Origin: Muriicola jejuensis
GTDB taxonomy: Bacteria > Bacteroidota > Bacteroidia > Flavobacteriales > Flavobacteriaceae
Length of the DNA stretch: 64,000 nt
NCBI RefSeq assembly: GCF_010671595.1
Contig: NZ_JAABOP010000001.1
Location: forward strand, 1,488,001-1,552,000
Reading direction: 5' to 3'
The position numbers and the translations under genes were made by a program. A model generated the notes under the pieces. It saw only the letters and a list, made by a program, of their open reading frames with translations, had not been told where the DNA came from and searched no databases. Shown here in pieces: positions 27,436 through 37,828 of the stretch (positions within the stretch are counted from its first letter, which is position 1; the number at the start of each line of letters is the position of its first letter).

Positions 27436-28215
27436 ATGAAGAAAAACCTATTCATCTGCTTTCTATTCCTCCAGGGGCTGGTGTATGGTCAGAACATACA
27501 TGAGGCGTTCAACCCGGGCGAGTGGCTTAAGTTCAGGATACACTACGGATTCCTGAATGCGAGCTATGCCACCCTGCACGTGAAGACGGACAGCGTCAGG
27601 GGTAGGCCCGTCTACCACGTGGAAGGGAAGGGAAAGACCACGGGTTTTGCCAGTATCTTTTTCAAGGTGGATGATACCTATGAGAGTTATTTTGACATGG
27701 AGGACGGTAGACCCTACCGCTTTATCCGAAAGGTCGATGAGGGAGGGTACACCAAGGATATTGAGATCAACTTCGACTACAAAAGAAAAGAGGCCCTCCT
27801 CGAAGATAAGAAGAACAATAAAAAGTTTAATTTTGGTCTTGAGAATAACTTACAGGACCTCGTGTCTGGATTTTATTACCTCAGAAATAACTACCGGCCC
27901 GAGGACCTGGAGATCGGGAAGTCCATACAGCTCAACATGCTGTATGACGATGACGGCATATTCAAATTCAGGCTGAAATACCTGGGGAAGGAGGTCCTGA
28001 GGACTAAGTTTGGGAAGGTGGAATGCCTGATGTTCAGGCCCTATGTCCAGGCAGGCAGGGTCTTCAAAGAGCAGGAAAGCCTCACCCTGTGGGTGTCGAA
28101 TGACAAGAACCTCATTCCGATACGGATCAAGGCCGATCTGGCCGTTGGATCTCTAAAGGCAGACCTGGATGGGTACAATGGGCTGAAACACCAGTTCAAG
28201 ATCATAATGGACTGA
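27436..28215 (+). CDS. Secreted DUF3108-domain protein
   Basis: 259 residues. A signal peptide ends at LVYGQ. The rest matches the DUF3108 family: GEWLKFRIHYGFLNASYATLHV near the N-terminus, VDDTYESYFD, and a C-terminal LRTKFGKVECLMFRPYVQAGRVF followed by LTLWVSNDKNLIPIRIKADL. The fold is a lipoprotein-carrier-like beta half-barrel, and such proteins lie in the periplasm; the function is unknown. The TDO gene starts 7 nt after the stop, so it probably heads an operon with TDO and the M23 peptidase. Confidence 0.87.
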   Translation: MKKNLFICFLFLQGLVYGQNIHEAFNPGEWLKFRIHYGFLNASYATLHVKTDSVRGRPVYHVEGKGKTTGFASIFFKVDDTYESYFDMEDGRPYRFIRKVDEGGYTKDIEINFDYKRKEALLEDKKNNKKFNFGLENNLQDLVSGFYYLRNNYRPEDLEIGKSIQLNMLYDDDGIFKFRLKYLGKEVLRTKFGKVECLMFRPYVQAGRVFKEQESLTLWVSNDKNLIPIRIKADLAVGSLKADLDGYNGLKHQFKIIMD

Positions 28216-28222
28216 AATACAA

Positions 28223-29188
28223 ATGAAGAACAAGGAGCAGATAGCCGCACAGATCGAAAAGCTGGCTGAAAAATACAAGGATTCCGGCCAGGACCTCAGC
28301 TCTTACCTCGACGGCCTGCTTTACCAGCGTTACCTCACCTACTGGGATTACATCCATCTAGATACCCTTTTGAGCCTCCAGGTACCCCGCACCTATTTTC
28401 CGGACGAGGAGATATTTATCATGTATCACCAGATCACGGAGTTGTATTTTAAACTGATCATACACGAAGAAAAACAGATCGTGGACGACCAGTCGCAGGA
28501 AGTGAACCTTTTCGTGGAAAAGCTCAATCGTATCAATAACTATTACAAGGCGCTCATCTCCTCTTTCAGCATTATGATCACCGGCATGGAGAGGGAACAA
28601 TTCATGCGCTACAGGATGGCGCTGCTGCCATCCAGTGGGTTCCAGTCTGCCCAGTACAGGATGATAGAGATCTATGCCACTCCCCTTGAGAACCTGGTGC
28701 ACGAATCGGACAGGGCTGATTACTCCGCGGAGAACAGTATAGAGGAGCTGTACGAGAACATCTATTGGAAGAAAGGGGCCACCGATGTGAATACCGGGGA
28801 GAAGACACTTACCCTTAAGCAATTTGAATACCGCTATACCCCGAGATTCATCAGGATCGCCAGGGAGGTTGAAGGCAGTACCATCTACCACAAATACCTG
28901 AAAATGCCTGAGAAGAGCAGGAATACTAAAGCCCTCAAAGATGCGTTAAGAAAGATGGACCTGAACGCCAATGTGAATTGGCCTTTGATGCACATGGGAT
29001 CGGCCTATCGCTATCTCAGCAAAGGAGACAAGACCATCGAGGCTACGGGAGGGACCAATTGGAAGGAATATTTACCTCCAAGCTTTCAAAAGGTGGTGTT
29101 TTTTCCGAAATTGCACACCGAAAAAGAATTGGAAAACTGGGGAAAGCAATGGGTAGACCACCTGTTTAATCCCGAAAGAACGACATAA
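28223..29188 (+). CDS. kynA: Tryptophan 2,3-dioxygenase
   Basis: 321 residues of the haem-dependent TDO family. It opens the indole ring of L-tryptophan to N-formylkynurenine. Family segments are YLDGLLYQRYLTYWDYIHLD, EEIFIMYHQITELYFKLIIHE and SSGFQSAQYRMIE. His257 in WPLMHMGSAYRYL is the likely proximal haem ligand, and GTNWKEYLPPSF stands at the conserved substrate loop. No other kynurenine-pathway gene is adjacent. It lies between a DUF3108 gene (7-nt gap) and an M23 peptidase gene (6-nt gap). Confidence 0.93.
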   Translation: MKNKEQIAAQIEKLAEKYKDSGQDLSSYLDGLLYQRYLTYWDYIHLDTLLSLQVPRTYFPDEEIFIMYHQITELYFKLIIHEEKQIVDDQSQEVNLFVEKLNRINNYYKALISSFSIMITGMEREQFMRYRMALLPSSGFQSAQYRMIEIYATPLENLVHESDRADYSAENSIEELYENIYWKKGATDVNTGEKTLTLKQFEYRYTPRFIRIAREVEGSTIYHKYLKMPEKSRNTKALKDALRKMDLNANVNWPLMHMGSAYRYLSKGDKTIEATGGTNWKEYLPPSFQKVVFFPKLHTEKELENWGKQWVDHLFNPERTT

Positions 29189-29194
29189 TTTACA

Positions 29195-30475
29195 ATGCGA
29201 AAATACTGGGGCCTCTTTTTAGCATGCATACTCCTTTCCTCCTGTGGAGAGGATAAACCGGCAACTTCTGAAGCCGATCTTCCTGAAGAACACTCCAAAT
29301 CTGTTTCCACAAAGCCGGCAGTAAAGTACGGTTTTGACCTGTCTAACTTTATCGTGGTGGAGGATACCATCCGCAAAGGGGATATCTTCGGTGAGCTGAT
29401 GACGCGCAACAAGGTGGATTATCCCAAGATCTACGAGCTCACCCAAAAGTTCAAAGATACCTTTGACGTTAGGAGGATACGCGTAGGAAACCCTTATACC
29501 ATCCTGAAATCAAAGGACACATCTGAGGTCGCCCAATTGTTCATTTACGAAAACGACCCTGTCAACTACACCGTAGTGGATTTCAGGGATACGGTCCTGG
29601 CATACAAGGGCAGAAAGAAAGTGAAACTGGTGGAAAGGGAGGCTTCGGGGATCATACCGAGGGGAGGTTCGCTCTCAGATGTGATCGTACAAGAGAACAT
29701 CGATTACCTCATGGTGAACGAACTTTCCGGGATCTATGCCTGGACCATCGATTTCTTCAAGCTGGATGCAGGCGACAAGTTCCGCATCATCTATGACGAG
29801 AAATACATCAATGACAGCATTTATGCAGGAGCGGGATCCATTAAGGCCGCCTATTTTGAGCACAAGGGAGAACCTTTTTACGCCTTTGCATATCACAATG
29901 ATTCCCTGGATATCAAAGAGTACTATGACCACGAGGCCAATAACCTAAGACGCACCTTTCTCAGGGCGCCTTTGAAGTTCGGCAGGCTGTCATCCCGCTA
30001 CAATCTCAAGCGAAGGATCCGTTATTACGGATACAAGGTCAGGCCCCACAAGGGTACAGATTACGCAGCGCCTATCGGAACACCTATCCTGGCCACGGCA
30101 GATGGAGTAGTGACCGAATCGACCCGAAGAGGCGGCAACGGAAAATACGTCAAAATACGCCACAACGGCACGTACAGTACGCAATACCTGCACATGAAGG
30201 CGCAGAACGTCCGACAGGGACAATACGTCCGCCAGGGCGACGTCATTGGCTGGATAGGAATGACGGGAAATACAGGTGGCCCCCATGTTTGTTACCGTTT
30301 CTGGAAGAATGGTCGGCAGGTAGACCCCCTCAGGGAGGAATTGCCGGTGGCAGAACCCCTGGCCGAAATCCTGAGACCGGCGTACTACGAATATATGGAG
30401 CCCGTTAAGACTCAACTAGACTGTATCGAGTACTCAGGGGATCCGTCTGACCAACTCCTAACGCTCAATCCGTAA
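29195..30475 (+). CDS. Lipoprotein M23 (LytM-type) peptidase
   Basis: 426 residues. A lipoprotein signal peptide has its lipobox at LLSSC17. The middle part is a LysM/OapA-like region (residues about 60-230). The C-terminal M23 domain has the zinc motif His285-x3-Asp289 (HKGTD), His333 in QYLHMKA and His364 in GGPHVCYRF. It cleaves peptidoglycan peptide cross-links in the periplasm, or acts as an amidase activator if inactive, but the zinc ligands are intact. It follows TDO by 6 nt, and pgi begins one base after its stop. Confidence 0.92.
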   Translation: MRKYWGLFLACILLSSCGEDKPATSEADLPEEHSKSVSTKPAVKYGFDLSNFIVVEDTIRKGDIFGELMTRNKVDYPKIYELTQKFKDTFDVRRIRVGNPYTILKSKDTSEVAQLFIYENDPVNYTVVDFRDTVLAYKGRKKVKLVEREASGIIPRGGSLSDVIVQENIDYLMVNELSGIYAWTIDFFKLDAGDKFRIIYDEKYINDSIYAGAGSIKAAYFEHKGEPFYAFAYHNDSLDIKEYYDHEANNLRRTFLRAPLKFGRLSSRYNLKRRIRYYGYKVRPHKGTDYAAPIGTPILATADGVVTESTRRGGNGKYVKIRHNGTYSTQYLHMKAQNVRQGQYVRQGDVIGWIGMTGNTGGPHVCYRFWKNGRQVDPLREELPVAEPLAEILRPAYYEYMEPVKTQLDCIEYSGDPSDQLLTLNP

Positions 30476-30476
30476 G

Positions 30477-32114
30477 ATGCCTTTAGCGAAGATCGATCCG
30501 ACCACTACAGAAGCCTGGAAAAGACTTGCGGATCATTACGGGAAGACAAAAAACTCCCACCTTAAAGACCTCTTCGACCAGGACCCAGAAAGGGCAAAGC
30601 GATTTTCCATTCGATGGTCCGATTTTTTCCTGGACTTCTCCAAAAACAGGATAGACGACACCACCCTTGATCTCCTTCTGGGCCTTGCAGAAGAACTTGA
30701 ATTACAGGCTTCTATAGACCGATATTTTTCCGGGGACATCATCAACGAGACCGAGGGCAGAGCGGTATTGCACACCGCTCTCAGAGCCAGGAAAGCAGAT
30801 AAGGTGCTCGTAGACGGAGAAAACGTGATCCCGGGAGTGTACGAGGTAAGAGACCATATTCGGAGGTTTTCAGAAAGTGTCATCTCGGGGAAAATGAAGG
30901 GATATACCGGGAAAGCCTTTACAGATGTCGTAAATATTGGGATTGGCGGGTCCGACCTGGGCCCGGTAATGGTGACCGAGGCCCTAAAATTCTACAACAA
31001 CCATCTCAGGACGCATTTTGTCAGCAATATAGACGGGGACCATGTACAGGAGGTCCTGAAGCATCTCGATCCTGAGACCACCTTGTTTATCGTCGTATCG
31101 AAGACCTTTACGACACAGGAAACCCTTACCAACGCCCTTACGATCAAGGAATGGTTCCTCAAAAATGCTTCTCCCGCGGATATCGCCCTGCATTTTGCGG
31201 CTGTTTCCACCAATACCGAAAAGATCAGGGAATTCGGAATTTCAGAAGAGAATGTTTTCCCCATGTGGGACTGGGTAGGGGGGCGTTTCTCCCTGTGGAG
31301 TGCGGTGGGCCTCTCCATTGCACTGGCAGTAGGCCCCGACCATTTCGAAGAACTCCTCGAAGGTGCCAGGGAAATGGACACCCATTTCAGAAGCGCACCA
31401 TTCAGGGAGAATATCCCGGTAATAATGGCCTTGCTCAGTATTTGGTACAACAATTTCTACGGGGCGGAGACCGAGGCTATCATCCCTTACACCCAGTATC
31501 TGAGCAGGTTCTCTGCTTATTTCCAGCAGGGGATCATGGAGAGCAATGGCAAGAGCACGGCCAGGGACGGGTCGAGGGTCAACTACCAGACCGGCACCAT
31601 CATCTGGGGAGAACCCGGCACTAACGCCCAGCACGCTTTCTTTCAGTTGATCCACCAGGGGACCAAATTGATCCCGGCCGACTTCATTGGCTATATAAAT
31701 TCCCTCTATGGGAACAAGGATCACCATCAAAAGCTGATGGCCAATTTCTTCGCCCAGACAGAAGCCCTGATGAATGGCAAAACGGCTGCTGAGGTACGAC
31801 AGGAACTCCAGTCGAAAGGACATTCCCCGGAGGAAGTCGAAAAACTGCTTCCCTTTAAACTTTTTGAGGGGAACAAGCCTACCAACACCCTGTTGATCGA
31901 CAAGCTTACCCCACGCAGCCTGGGAGCCCTGATCGCTCTGTACGAACACAAGATCTTCGTTCAGGGTGTGGTCTGGAACATCTTCAGTTATGACCAGTGG
32001 GGGGTGGAACTGGGCAAGCAACTGGCCTCTCAGACCCTGAAGGACATCACCTCTTCCGAAATCTCCAAACACGACCCTTCTACATCGCAATTACTGCAAT
32101 ATTTTAAGAAATAA
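30477..32114 (+). CDS. pgi: Glucose-6-phosphate isomerase
   Basis: 545 residues, the E. coli type length. It interconverts glucose 6-phosphate and fructose 6-phosphate. Sugar-phosphate loops are [11 protein letters not shown] and SKTFTTQET. Catalytic regions are [10 protein letters not shown] (Glu), [10 protein letters not shown] (His) and [10 protein letters not shown] (Lys). The ATG lies one base after the M23 peptidase stop, so it is co-transcribed. A weak hairpin with T-rich tail follows at about 32137-32162. Cytoplasmic. Confidence 0.96.
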   Translation: MPLAKIDPTTTEAWKRLADHYGKTKNSHLKDLFDQDPERAKRFSIRWSDFFLDFSKNRIDDTTLDLLLGLAEELELQASIDRYFSGDIINETEGRAVLHTALRARKADKVLVDGENVIPGVYEVRDHIRRFSESVISGKMKGYTGKAFTDVVNIGIGGSDLGPVMVTEALKFYNNHLRTHFVSNIDGDHVQEVLKHLDPETTLFIVVSKTFTTQETLTNALTIKEWFLKNASPADIALHFAAVSTNTEKIREFGISEENVFPMWDWVGGRFSLWSAVGLSIALAVGPDHFEELLEGAREMDTHFRSAPFRENIPVIMALLSIWYNNFYGAETEAIIPYTQYLSRFSAYFQQGIMESNGKSTARDGSRVNYQTGTIIWGEPGTNAQHAFFQLIHQGTKLIPADFIGYINSLYGNKDHHQKLMANFFAQTEALMNGKTAAEVRQELQSKGHSPEEVEKLLPFKLFEGNKPTNTLLIDKLTPRSLGALIALYEHKIFVQGVVWNIFSYDQWGVELGKQLASQTLKDITSSEISKHDPSTSQLLQYFKK

Positions 32115-32136
32115 TCAGGCAGGTTCACATTTCTGG

Positions 32137-32162
32137 AAAAAGGCCTATTTCTTTGGTCTTTT
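32137..32162 (+). terminator. Weak intrinsic terminator after pgi
   Basis: AAAAGGCC pairs with GGTCTTTT (one wobble) across about 9 nt, and the 3' arm itself is T-rich. Less convincing than the others in this window. Confidence 0.45.
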
Positions 32163-32224
32163 AAAGGGATATTTTGCCAATTATATGTTAATTTTGTTTT
32201 CTTAAACTTAACGCTGTCTTAATG

Positions 32225-32232
32225 TAATTTTG
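32225..32232 (+). promoter_or_regulatory. -7 promoter element TAATTTTG of the Oar-like receptor
   Basis: TAnnTTTG match 54 nt upstream of the ATG at 32287. The whole 32180-32286 leader is AT-rich. Confidence 0.5.
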
Positions 32233-32286
32233 ACCGATTTACGTCATTTTTGCGGACAGTTTAATTACTAATCAACTAGAGAACTT

Positions 32287-35200
32287 ATGAAAAAAGTCTA
32301 CTTTTTTTTCGCGGCCCTTTTTGTGTCTGCGATGGCATTTTCGCAGGGTATTACGACTGCGAATATGCAGGGATCGGTTACCGATGAGCAGGGGGAACCC
32401 TTGTTCGGGGCGAACGTGGTAGCTGTTCACACCCCATCAGGGACCACCTATGGGGCAATTGTCAACGAAGAGGGGCGTTTCTACCTGCCTAGTATCAGGG
32501 TAGGGGGTCCTTACACAGTCAATGTTACCTATGTAGGGTATCAAGACCAGCTTTTTGACGGGATCAACCTGGGTCTTGGACAAAGCTACAATCTGAAGGT
32601 CGTCATGATCGAGGGGGTCCAGTTGGCAGAGGTGGTGGTCACATCCATCAGTGGTGGGATCATTGACCCAGACAGGACCGGTCCTGCGGTGAACCTCAGA
32701 AGGGAGACCATAGATGCGTTGCCCACCATCAACAGGAGTATCAACGACTTTACCAGACTCACTCCCCAATCAAGCGGAACCTCGTTTGCAGGAACTTCGA
32801 GCAGGTTTAACAACTATACCATTGACGGTAACATTTACAACAACAACTTTGGTTTGGGAAGTGGCCAATTTGCGGGTTCTAACCCTATTTCCCTTGATGC
32901 CATCGAGGAGGTACAGGTAAACCTGGCCCCATACGATGTAAGGCTCGCCGGCTTTACAGGGGCTGCTGTAAATGCCATCACCAAATCCGGGACCAATGAC
33001 TTTAAAGGATCTGCCTATTATTTCTTCAGAAATGACCAAATGGTGGGGAATAAACTAAGGGACATTGAATTGAACCGTGGGAACTCTCAGAACGATATCA
33101 AGGGGATCTCCCTTGGAGGTCCGATCATCAAGGACAAACTATTCTTTTTCGTGAGCTATGAGGAGGAGGAAGAAGCCGTACCCGGTTTTACACGGATTGC
33201 ATCACGTCCCGGCCTTGCCCCCGACGGTCTTACCGTATCGAGGGTGCCGGCTTCCGAACTGGACTTCATCCGAGAGAGCATGCGTTCCCTCTATGGCTAT
33301 GAGACCGGCCCTTACGAGAATTATCCTTTTGCGTCTACGCAAACCAGATTCAACGCCAGACTGGATTACAACCTGAATCAGAATAACAAATTCTCATTGC
33401 GTTACAATGCCTATGAGGCTGCCAATGATGTTACCATCAATGGCAATTCCAACAGGTATCTTGCAACCCGATATAGGAATACGAGAAGGGATGCCATAGA
33501 GGCCATGACCTTTGCCAATGCCAACTATACCAATGACCGTAATGTAGAGTCCTGGGTAGGTGAATGGATTGCCCGGGTAAAGGACAACATGTCTAACAAG
33601 CTCACCGTAGGCTATACTTCCATTACGGATCCCAAAAGAGGGATCCCCGGAGGCCAGCAGTTCCCATTCATAGAGGTGCTGGAGCCCGATGCAGGTGGAA
33701 ACCTGCTGTATTACACGGCGCTGGGTAACGAGCTTTTTACAGTTGGTAACCTCTTGGAGAACAATGTATTCAATATTACAGACAACTTCTCTATCTTCAA
33801 AGGAAGGCACACTTATACCATTGGGGCCAACTTTGAGTTCATGACCTTTAAAAACGCATTTAACCCTGTGTTCAATGGCTTTTACAGGTTTACCAGCTAC
33901 GACAGTTTTGTAGAAACTGTGATCAACCAGACCCCTGGTGCCTACCCCGATGCTTTCGCTAAGGGATACGCTCTTGACGGCTCTACCACTCCTCCTGTAG
34001 ACGAGACCAAGTTTGGCCAATTCGGGGTATACGTGCAGGATGAATTCCAGGTGAATAATGACCTGAAGGTGACAGGTGGACTTCGAATCGATTTCCCCTT
34101 TTATGCCACCGATATTCCGAGTAACGAACTGCTTGACGCTCTAAATAAGACCTTTACAGATGGCGATGGCAACACCTTTACACCAGATGTAAGCCAGTTC
34201 CCAAAAGTGAGACCTCTGATCTCTCCAAGGGTCGGCGTAAACTGGGATGTCAACGGAGAAGGAAAGACCCAGGTCAGAGGAGGTACGGGAGTATTCTCCG
34301 GCCGTATTCCCTTTGTATGGTTGAGCAACCAGGTCAATGGTTCCGGAGTGGTACGTGGAGGACTTGGATATGAAGGTGCCGATGTTGCTGCCGCATTTGG
34401 TCCTGGTTGGGTTTTCAATCCAGACGTTACCTTCGGAAACCCAGCGAATCCATCACAGACCTTGTCCAATGAGTTGAACCTAACGGACAGGGACTTCAAA
34501 TTGCCTCAGGTCTGGAGGACCAACTTTGGGGTAGATCATGAATTGCCATGGGGAATCACAGGAACAATGGATTTCATCTATTCCAGGGATATCTCTACTC
34601 CTATTGTATTTAACCCTGTGCTCAGGGATCCCGACGGAACTCTGGCGGGTCCTGACCAACGTCCATATTGGGATGGCGGATACTCCAACGATTCAGATTT
34701 CAGGAACGTGTTTTATCTCACCAACGCAGACAGGAAAGCGGATTATATCTCCCTGACCGGTCAGTTACAAAAGCAATGGGACAACGGGTTCTATACCATG
34801 ATCGCCTATACCCTTTCAAGGGCAAGGGACCTGGATGCCTCAGGAGGATCTCAGGCAGGATCCTTGTGGACTGCAGTGGTTCAGGAGAACAGGAACGATC
34901 CGGAGCTCAGTTTTGCATCCTACGACCAGCCTAACCGTTTTATCGCCAACGTAGCTTACAAAACGGAAAACAGCACGATCTCTCTCTTCTGGGAGGGTGG
35001 TGAGAACGGTCGCTTCAGCTATACCTATTCAGGTGATTTCGGGGACAACTCCAACCGGTTGATCTATATCCCCAATGACGCATCTGAACTGAATTTTGAG
35101 GAGTTCACCGTGGGAGGTAATACCATCACCGCCCAGCAGCAGGTTGACCTGTTCAACAATTACATTGACAGGGATGAATACCTGAGTGCCAACAGAGGTA

Positions 35201-35541
35201 CCGTTGCGCAGAGGAATGGCGCGAAGAACCCATGGTTGAATCGATACGATCTCAGGATCACACAGGATATCAAGCTTACCGACGATGATAAGAATAAGAT
35301 CCAATTGTCTCTTGACTTCCTGAACATCGGAAATATGCTTAATTCAGAGTGGGGCGTTCCCCAGTTTGCATTCCAGCGTTCCCCTCTCAGCTACAGGGGA
35401 AGGAATGCATCTGACGAGCCAATTTACCGTTTGAACACTATCCCTGGTACAACTGATTTCCCAACCTCAACTTTCAGGCCATCTACCAGTATAGGAGATA
35501 CCTGGAGATTACAGGTAGGGGTACGTTACCTTTTCAATTAA
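32287..35541 (+). CDS. Oar-like TonB-dependent outer-membrane receptor
   Basis: 1084 residues. A signal peptide ends at AFSQG. Residues about 25-110 are a carboxypeptidase-regulatory-like domain (GSVTDEQGEPLFGANVVAV). The plug has PQSSGTSFAGTSSRFNNY, the DGNIYNNNFGLG loop and AVNAITKSGTNDFKGSAYYFFRN, all characteristic of Oar-like receptors first named in Myxococcus. A long barrel ends LQVGVRYLFN. The ligand is unknown; relatives are linked to adhesion, development and possibly protein or peptide uptake. It has its own promoter and a perfect terminator, so it is monocistronic, and it looks highly expressed. Confidence 0.9.
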   Translation: MKKVYFFFAALFVSAMAFSQGITTANMQGSVTDEQGEPLFGANVVAVHTPSGTTYGAIVNEEGRFYLPSIRVGGPYTVNVTYVGYQDQLFDGINLGLGQSYNLKVVMIEGVQLAEVVVTSISGGIIDPDRTGPAVNLRRETIDALPTINRSINDFTRLTPQSSGTSFAGTSSRFNNYTIDGNIYNNNFGLGSGQFAGSNPISLDAIEEVQVNLAPYDVRLAGFTGAAVNAITKSGTNDFKGSAYYFFRNDQMVGNKLRDIELNRGNSQNDIKGISLGGPIIKDKLFFFVSYEEEEEAVPGFTRIASRPGLAPDGLTVSRVPASELDFIRESMRSLYGYETGPYENYPFASTQTRFNARLDYNLNQNNKFSLRYNAYEAANDVTINGNSNRYLATRYRNTRRDAIEAMTFANANYTNDRNVESWVGEWIARVKDNMSNKLTVGYTSITDPKRGIPGGQQFPFIEVLEPDAGGNLLYYTALGNELFTVGNLLENNVFNITDNFSIFKGRHTYTIGANFEFMTFKNAFNPVFNGFYRFTSYDSFVETVINQTPGAYPDAFAKGYALDGSTTPPVDETKFGQFGVYVQDEFQVNNDLKVTGGLRIDFPFYATDIPSNELLDALNKTFTDGDGNTFTPDVSQFPKVRPLISPRVGVNWDVNGEGKTQVRGGTGVFSGRIPFVWLSNQVNGSGVVRGGLGYEGADVAAAFGPGWVFNPDVTFGNPANPSQTLSNELNLTDRDFKLPQVWRTNFGVDHELPWGITGTMDFIYSRDISTPIVFNPVLRDPDGTLAGPDQRPYWDGGYSNDSDFRNVFYLTNADRKADYISLTGQLQKQWDNGFYTMIAYTLSRARDLDASGGSQAGSLWTAVVQENRNDPELSFASYDQPNRFIANVAYKTENSTISLFWEGGENGRFSYTYSGDFGDNSNRLIYIPNDASELNFEEFTVGGNTITAQQQVDLFNNYIDRDEYLSANRGTVAQRNGAKNPWLNRYDLRITQDIKLTDDDKNKIQLSLDFLNIGNMLNSEWGVPQFAFQRSPLSYRGRNASDEPIYRLNTIPGTTDFPTSTFRPSTSIGDTWRLQVGVRYLFN

Positions 35542-35562
35542 ACAATTACTATATCGTTTATA

Positions 35563-35587
35563 AACCCCGCTTCAAGCGGGGTTTTTT
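35563..35587 (+). terminator. Intrinsic terminator of the Oar-like receptor
   Basis: AACCCCGCTT and AAGCGGGGTT make a perfect stem with a tight loop, followed by TTTT. Confidence 0.92.
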
Positions 35588-35628
35588 AATGGCAAAAATC
35601 CGTACTTTTAAAGTTCAAATACACATTC

Positions 35629-36066
35629 ATGGAACTATTACAAAACGTACATTCTTATTTGGCCTATGTGGTCCTGCTGATCCTCTTTATCGCGGTGGCC
35701 AACGCCATCACGGGCCTGATGGCCAACCGCATGTTCACCCTGGAGAAGGATTATCGCCTCAGCCTCTTTACCCTGATCCTGAGTCATATCCAGCTGGTGC
35801 TGGGATTGGTGGTCTACTATTTTTCAGCCAGCGGGCTCAATGCCCTCATGAACGTGCCAATGGGCAATATGAATTCTGCGGCCCGACTCCTGGCTCTGGA
35901 GCACCCCCTAATCAATATCCTGGCTATTGTGCTGATCACCGTGGGCTGGTCTCGCCACAAAAAGTTTATGGAAGGGAAGAAAAAATTCAAAAGCATCGCC
36001 ATCTTCTACGGCCTCGGCCTGGTCCTTATCCTCAGCCGTATCCCCTGGAACCAATGGTTTAACTAA
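35629..36066 (+). CDS. Four-helix membrane protein, cytochrome b-like
   Basis: 145 residues with four predicted membrane helices (about 8-28, 45-68, 88-108, 120-138). Histidines occur in each half (VHSYLAYVV, ILSHIQLVLG, ALEHPLINI, WSRHKKFM), so it could bind haem between helices. Homologues in this phylum carry loose labels such as 'cytochrome B'; I do not claim haem binding. It begins 42 nt after the Oar terminator. The DUF1080 gene begins 11 nt after its stop, suggesting co-transcription. Confidence 0.7.
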   Translation: MELLQNVHSYLAYVVLLILFIAVANAITGLMANRMFTLEKDYRLSLFTLILSHIQLVLGLVVYYFSASGLNALMNVPMGNMNSAARLLALEHPLINILAIVLITVGWSRHKKFMEGKKKFKSIAIFYGLGLVLILSRIPWNQWFN

Positions 36067-36077
36067 ACAGATCCGAT

Positions 36078-36671
36078 ATGAAAACTATACAGATACTTAT
36101 AGCCCTGATCCTTACGGCAGGGGTATCAGCCCAGGAAAAAGAACTTTTCAATGGGAAAAACCTCGATGGCTGGACCGTCTACGGCACCGAGAAATGGTAC
36201 GTGGAAGACGGCCTCCTGGTCTCCGAAAGCGGACCCGATGCCCAGTATGGGTACCTGGCCACCAATGACCACTACAAGGATTTCGAGCTCAGCCTGGAAT
36301 TCCTTCAGGAAGCCGATGGAAACAGCGGGGTCTTTGTACGCTCTACCATAGATGGGACGAAGGTCAGCGGCTGGCAGGTGGAAGTGGCGCCCAAAGGGAA
36401 ACACACCGGAGGGGTCTATGAATCCTATGGCCGCGGCTGGCTGATCAAACCCGATGCAGAACTCGAAGGTGTCCTGAGGCAAGGTCAATGGAATACCCTG
36501 AAGATACGCATGATGGGAGACCAGCTTACCTCCTGGCTGAACGGGGTGGAAATGGTCCGAATCTCCGATGAGGCTATCGGAAGAGGAGAAGGCTCCATCG
36601 CCCTGCAGATCCACGACGGAGGCGGGATCAGGGTGAAGTGGAGGAATATCCGGTTAATCGTTCCTGAATAA
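36078..36671 (+). CDS. Secreted DUF1080 (3-keto-disaccharide hydrolase-like) protein
   Basis: 197 residues. A signal peptide ends at GVSAQ. The mature part matches DUF1080 (PF06439), a concanavalin-like jelly roll: ELFNGKNLDGWTVYG, WYVEDGLLVSESG, NSGVFVRSTIDG, GWQVEVAPKG and RVKWRNIRL at the end. Some members hydrolyse 3-keto-glycosides; many are uncharacterised carbohydrate-related secreted proteins. Likely periplasmic. Its 3' end overlaps the convergent nuclease gene by 18 nt. Confidence 0.87.
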   Translation: MKTIQILIALILTAGVSAQEKELFNGKNLDGWTVYGTEKWYVEDGLLVSESGPDAQYGYLATNDHYKDFELSLEFLQEADGNSGVFVRSTIDGTKVSGWQVEVAPKGKHTGGVYESYGRGWLIKPDAELEGVLRQGQWNTLKIRMMGDQLTSWLNGVEMVRISDEAIGRGEGSIALQIHDGGGIRVKWRNIRLIVPE

Positions 36672-37718
36672 GGCGTTTACTTCTTTTAAAAAATAGGCGT
36701 ACACGGGGAAGTGATCGCTGTATCCTCCCGTATACCTGCCGGAGACAAAGGTTCTGAAAGGATATCCTTTGTATAAACCCCTTTTCTGAACCAGATTAGG
36801 AGGGGCGTGAATGCCCGCTTTCCAGAATCTCAGCGGCTTCTCCCCAGTGGCCAGGTTCCCACTCATATAGACCTGATCAAAAAGGCTCCAGGAATCCCTG
36901 TAGGCGAGACTGCCCACACCTTCCCTGAACAAAGCAACCATCGGACTGAACAATTCGTTAAGGCCCGTATTGACCACATCCTTTTTGACCTTCATTACCT
37001 TCCTGAAGGAGTAATCCGTGGGATTGTCATTAAAATCCCCCATCGCAATGATCATAGGTTCAGGAGTGATCTTCCGGATGGAGTCGATGATCCTCAGGTT
37101 CAGTTCTGCAGCGGCGATCCTGAAAGGTCGACTCCGCTGTTCCCCGCCCCTGCGTGAAGGCCAGTGATTCACAAGCAGGTAAATGGGCAGGCCATCCATA
37201 TAACCGTGCACTACCAGCTGTTCCCGGGTATACTCCCAGTAGCGTTCCTCATTTCGTATAAGCAAGGTATGCCACTTCATGCTCACGGGTGAAAAAGATC
37301 CCTTCCTGTACAACAGAGCGACATCGATCCCCCTTTCGTCCGGTCCGTCCCTGTGGATGATCCCGTACTCAAAAGGGGTGAGTATCTCGTGATTCGCCAG
37401 ATCCGATAAAACACGGTAATTTTCGGCCTCACATACTCCCAGGATGTCCGGGGGGTGATTTCCGGCCTCTGCCCCTATGCTGAGGATAGCCTCAGCCAAT
37501 CGCTCTATCTTCAACTCGTACCTTTTTCTGTCCCACTGATAGGCACCATTGGGGGTATAGTCATCATCCAGCACCTCGGGATCGTTAATGGTGTCGAACA
37601 GGTTTTCGAGGTTGTAAAAGGCTATGGTCCGCAACAGATAGGTCCTTTCCTGTCCACGACACATCGCGCCGGTATACAGGACCAGGCCGAGGCTCAGGAA
37701 CAGCAGCTTCTGATTCAT
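36654..37718 (-). CDS. Secreted endonuclease/exonuclease/phosphatase (EEP) family protein
   Basis: 354 residues from the ATG at 37718, starting with a signal peptide (about residues 1-22). All EEP catalytic motifs are intact: Asn36 in FYNLENLFD, Glu97 in ILGVCEAEN, His185 in VNHWPSRRGG, Asp228/Asn230 in MGDFNDNP and the late SDHFPVYAY. The NHWPSRRGG form is typical of secreted DNases of the ExeM/NucH type rather than of XthA. Likely a Mg2+-dependent nuclease or phosphodiesterase in the periplasm or at the cell surface. It is divergent from the TonB receptor/DUF5689 pair, with 110 nt between starts. The frame is open to 37817, but the signal peptide decides for 37718. Confidence 0.88.
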   Translation of the reverse strand: MNQKLLFLSLGLVLYTGAMCRGQERTYLLRTIAFYNLENLFDTINDPEVLDDDYTPNGAYQWDRKRYELKIERLAEAILSIGAEAGNHPPDILGVCEAENYRVLSDLANHEILTPFEYGIIHRDGPDERGIDVALLYRKGSFSPVSMKWHTLLIRNEERYWEYTREQLVVHGYMDGLPIYLLVNHWPSRRGGEQRSRPFRIAAAELNLRIIDSIRKITPEPMIIAMGDFNDNPTDYSFRKVMKVKKDVVNTGLNELFSPMVALFREGVGSLAYRDSWSLFDQVYMSGNLATGEKPLRFWKAGIHAPPNLVQKRGLYKGYPFRTFVSGRYTGGYSDHFPVYAYFLKEVNALFRND

Positions 37719-37828
37719 TCTTTGTGTTATATACTGAGTCTGCAAGGTATCCTTCCAAGGTGCAAGGGGATTGCAGCATGCGCTCTTATTTTGGCTTCGT
37801 TCATAGGGGAATTTCAAAAGCTGGAGAT

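Noticed and set aside
32137-32286. Possible riboswitch in the leader of the Oar-like receptor
   Set aside because: Only AT-rich sequence and several overlapping TAATTTTG-like elements; no ordered set of stems.
35629-36066. Ribosomal protein or true cytochrome b subunit label
   Set aside because: The sequence is a 4-helix membrane protein; it has no ribosomal-protein features, and haem binding cannot be shown from scattered histidines.
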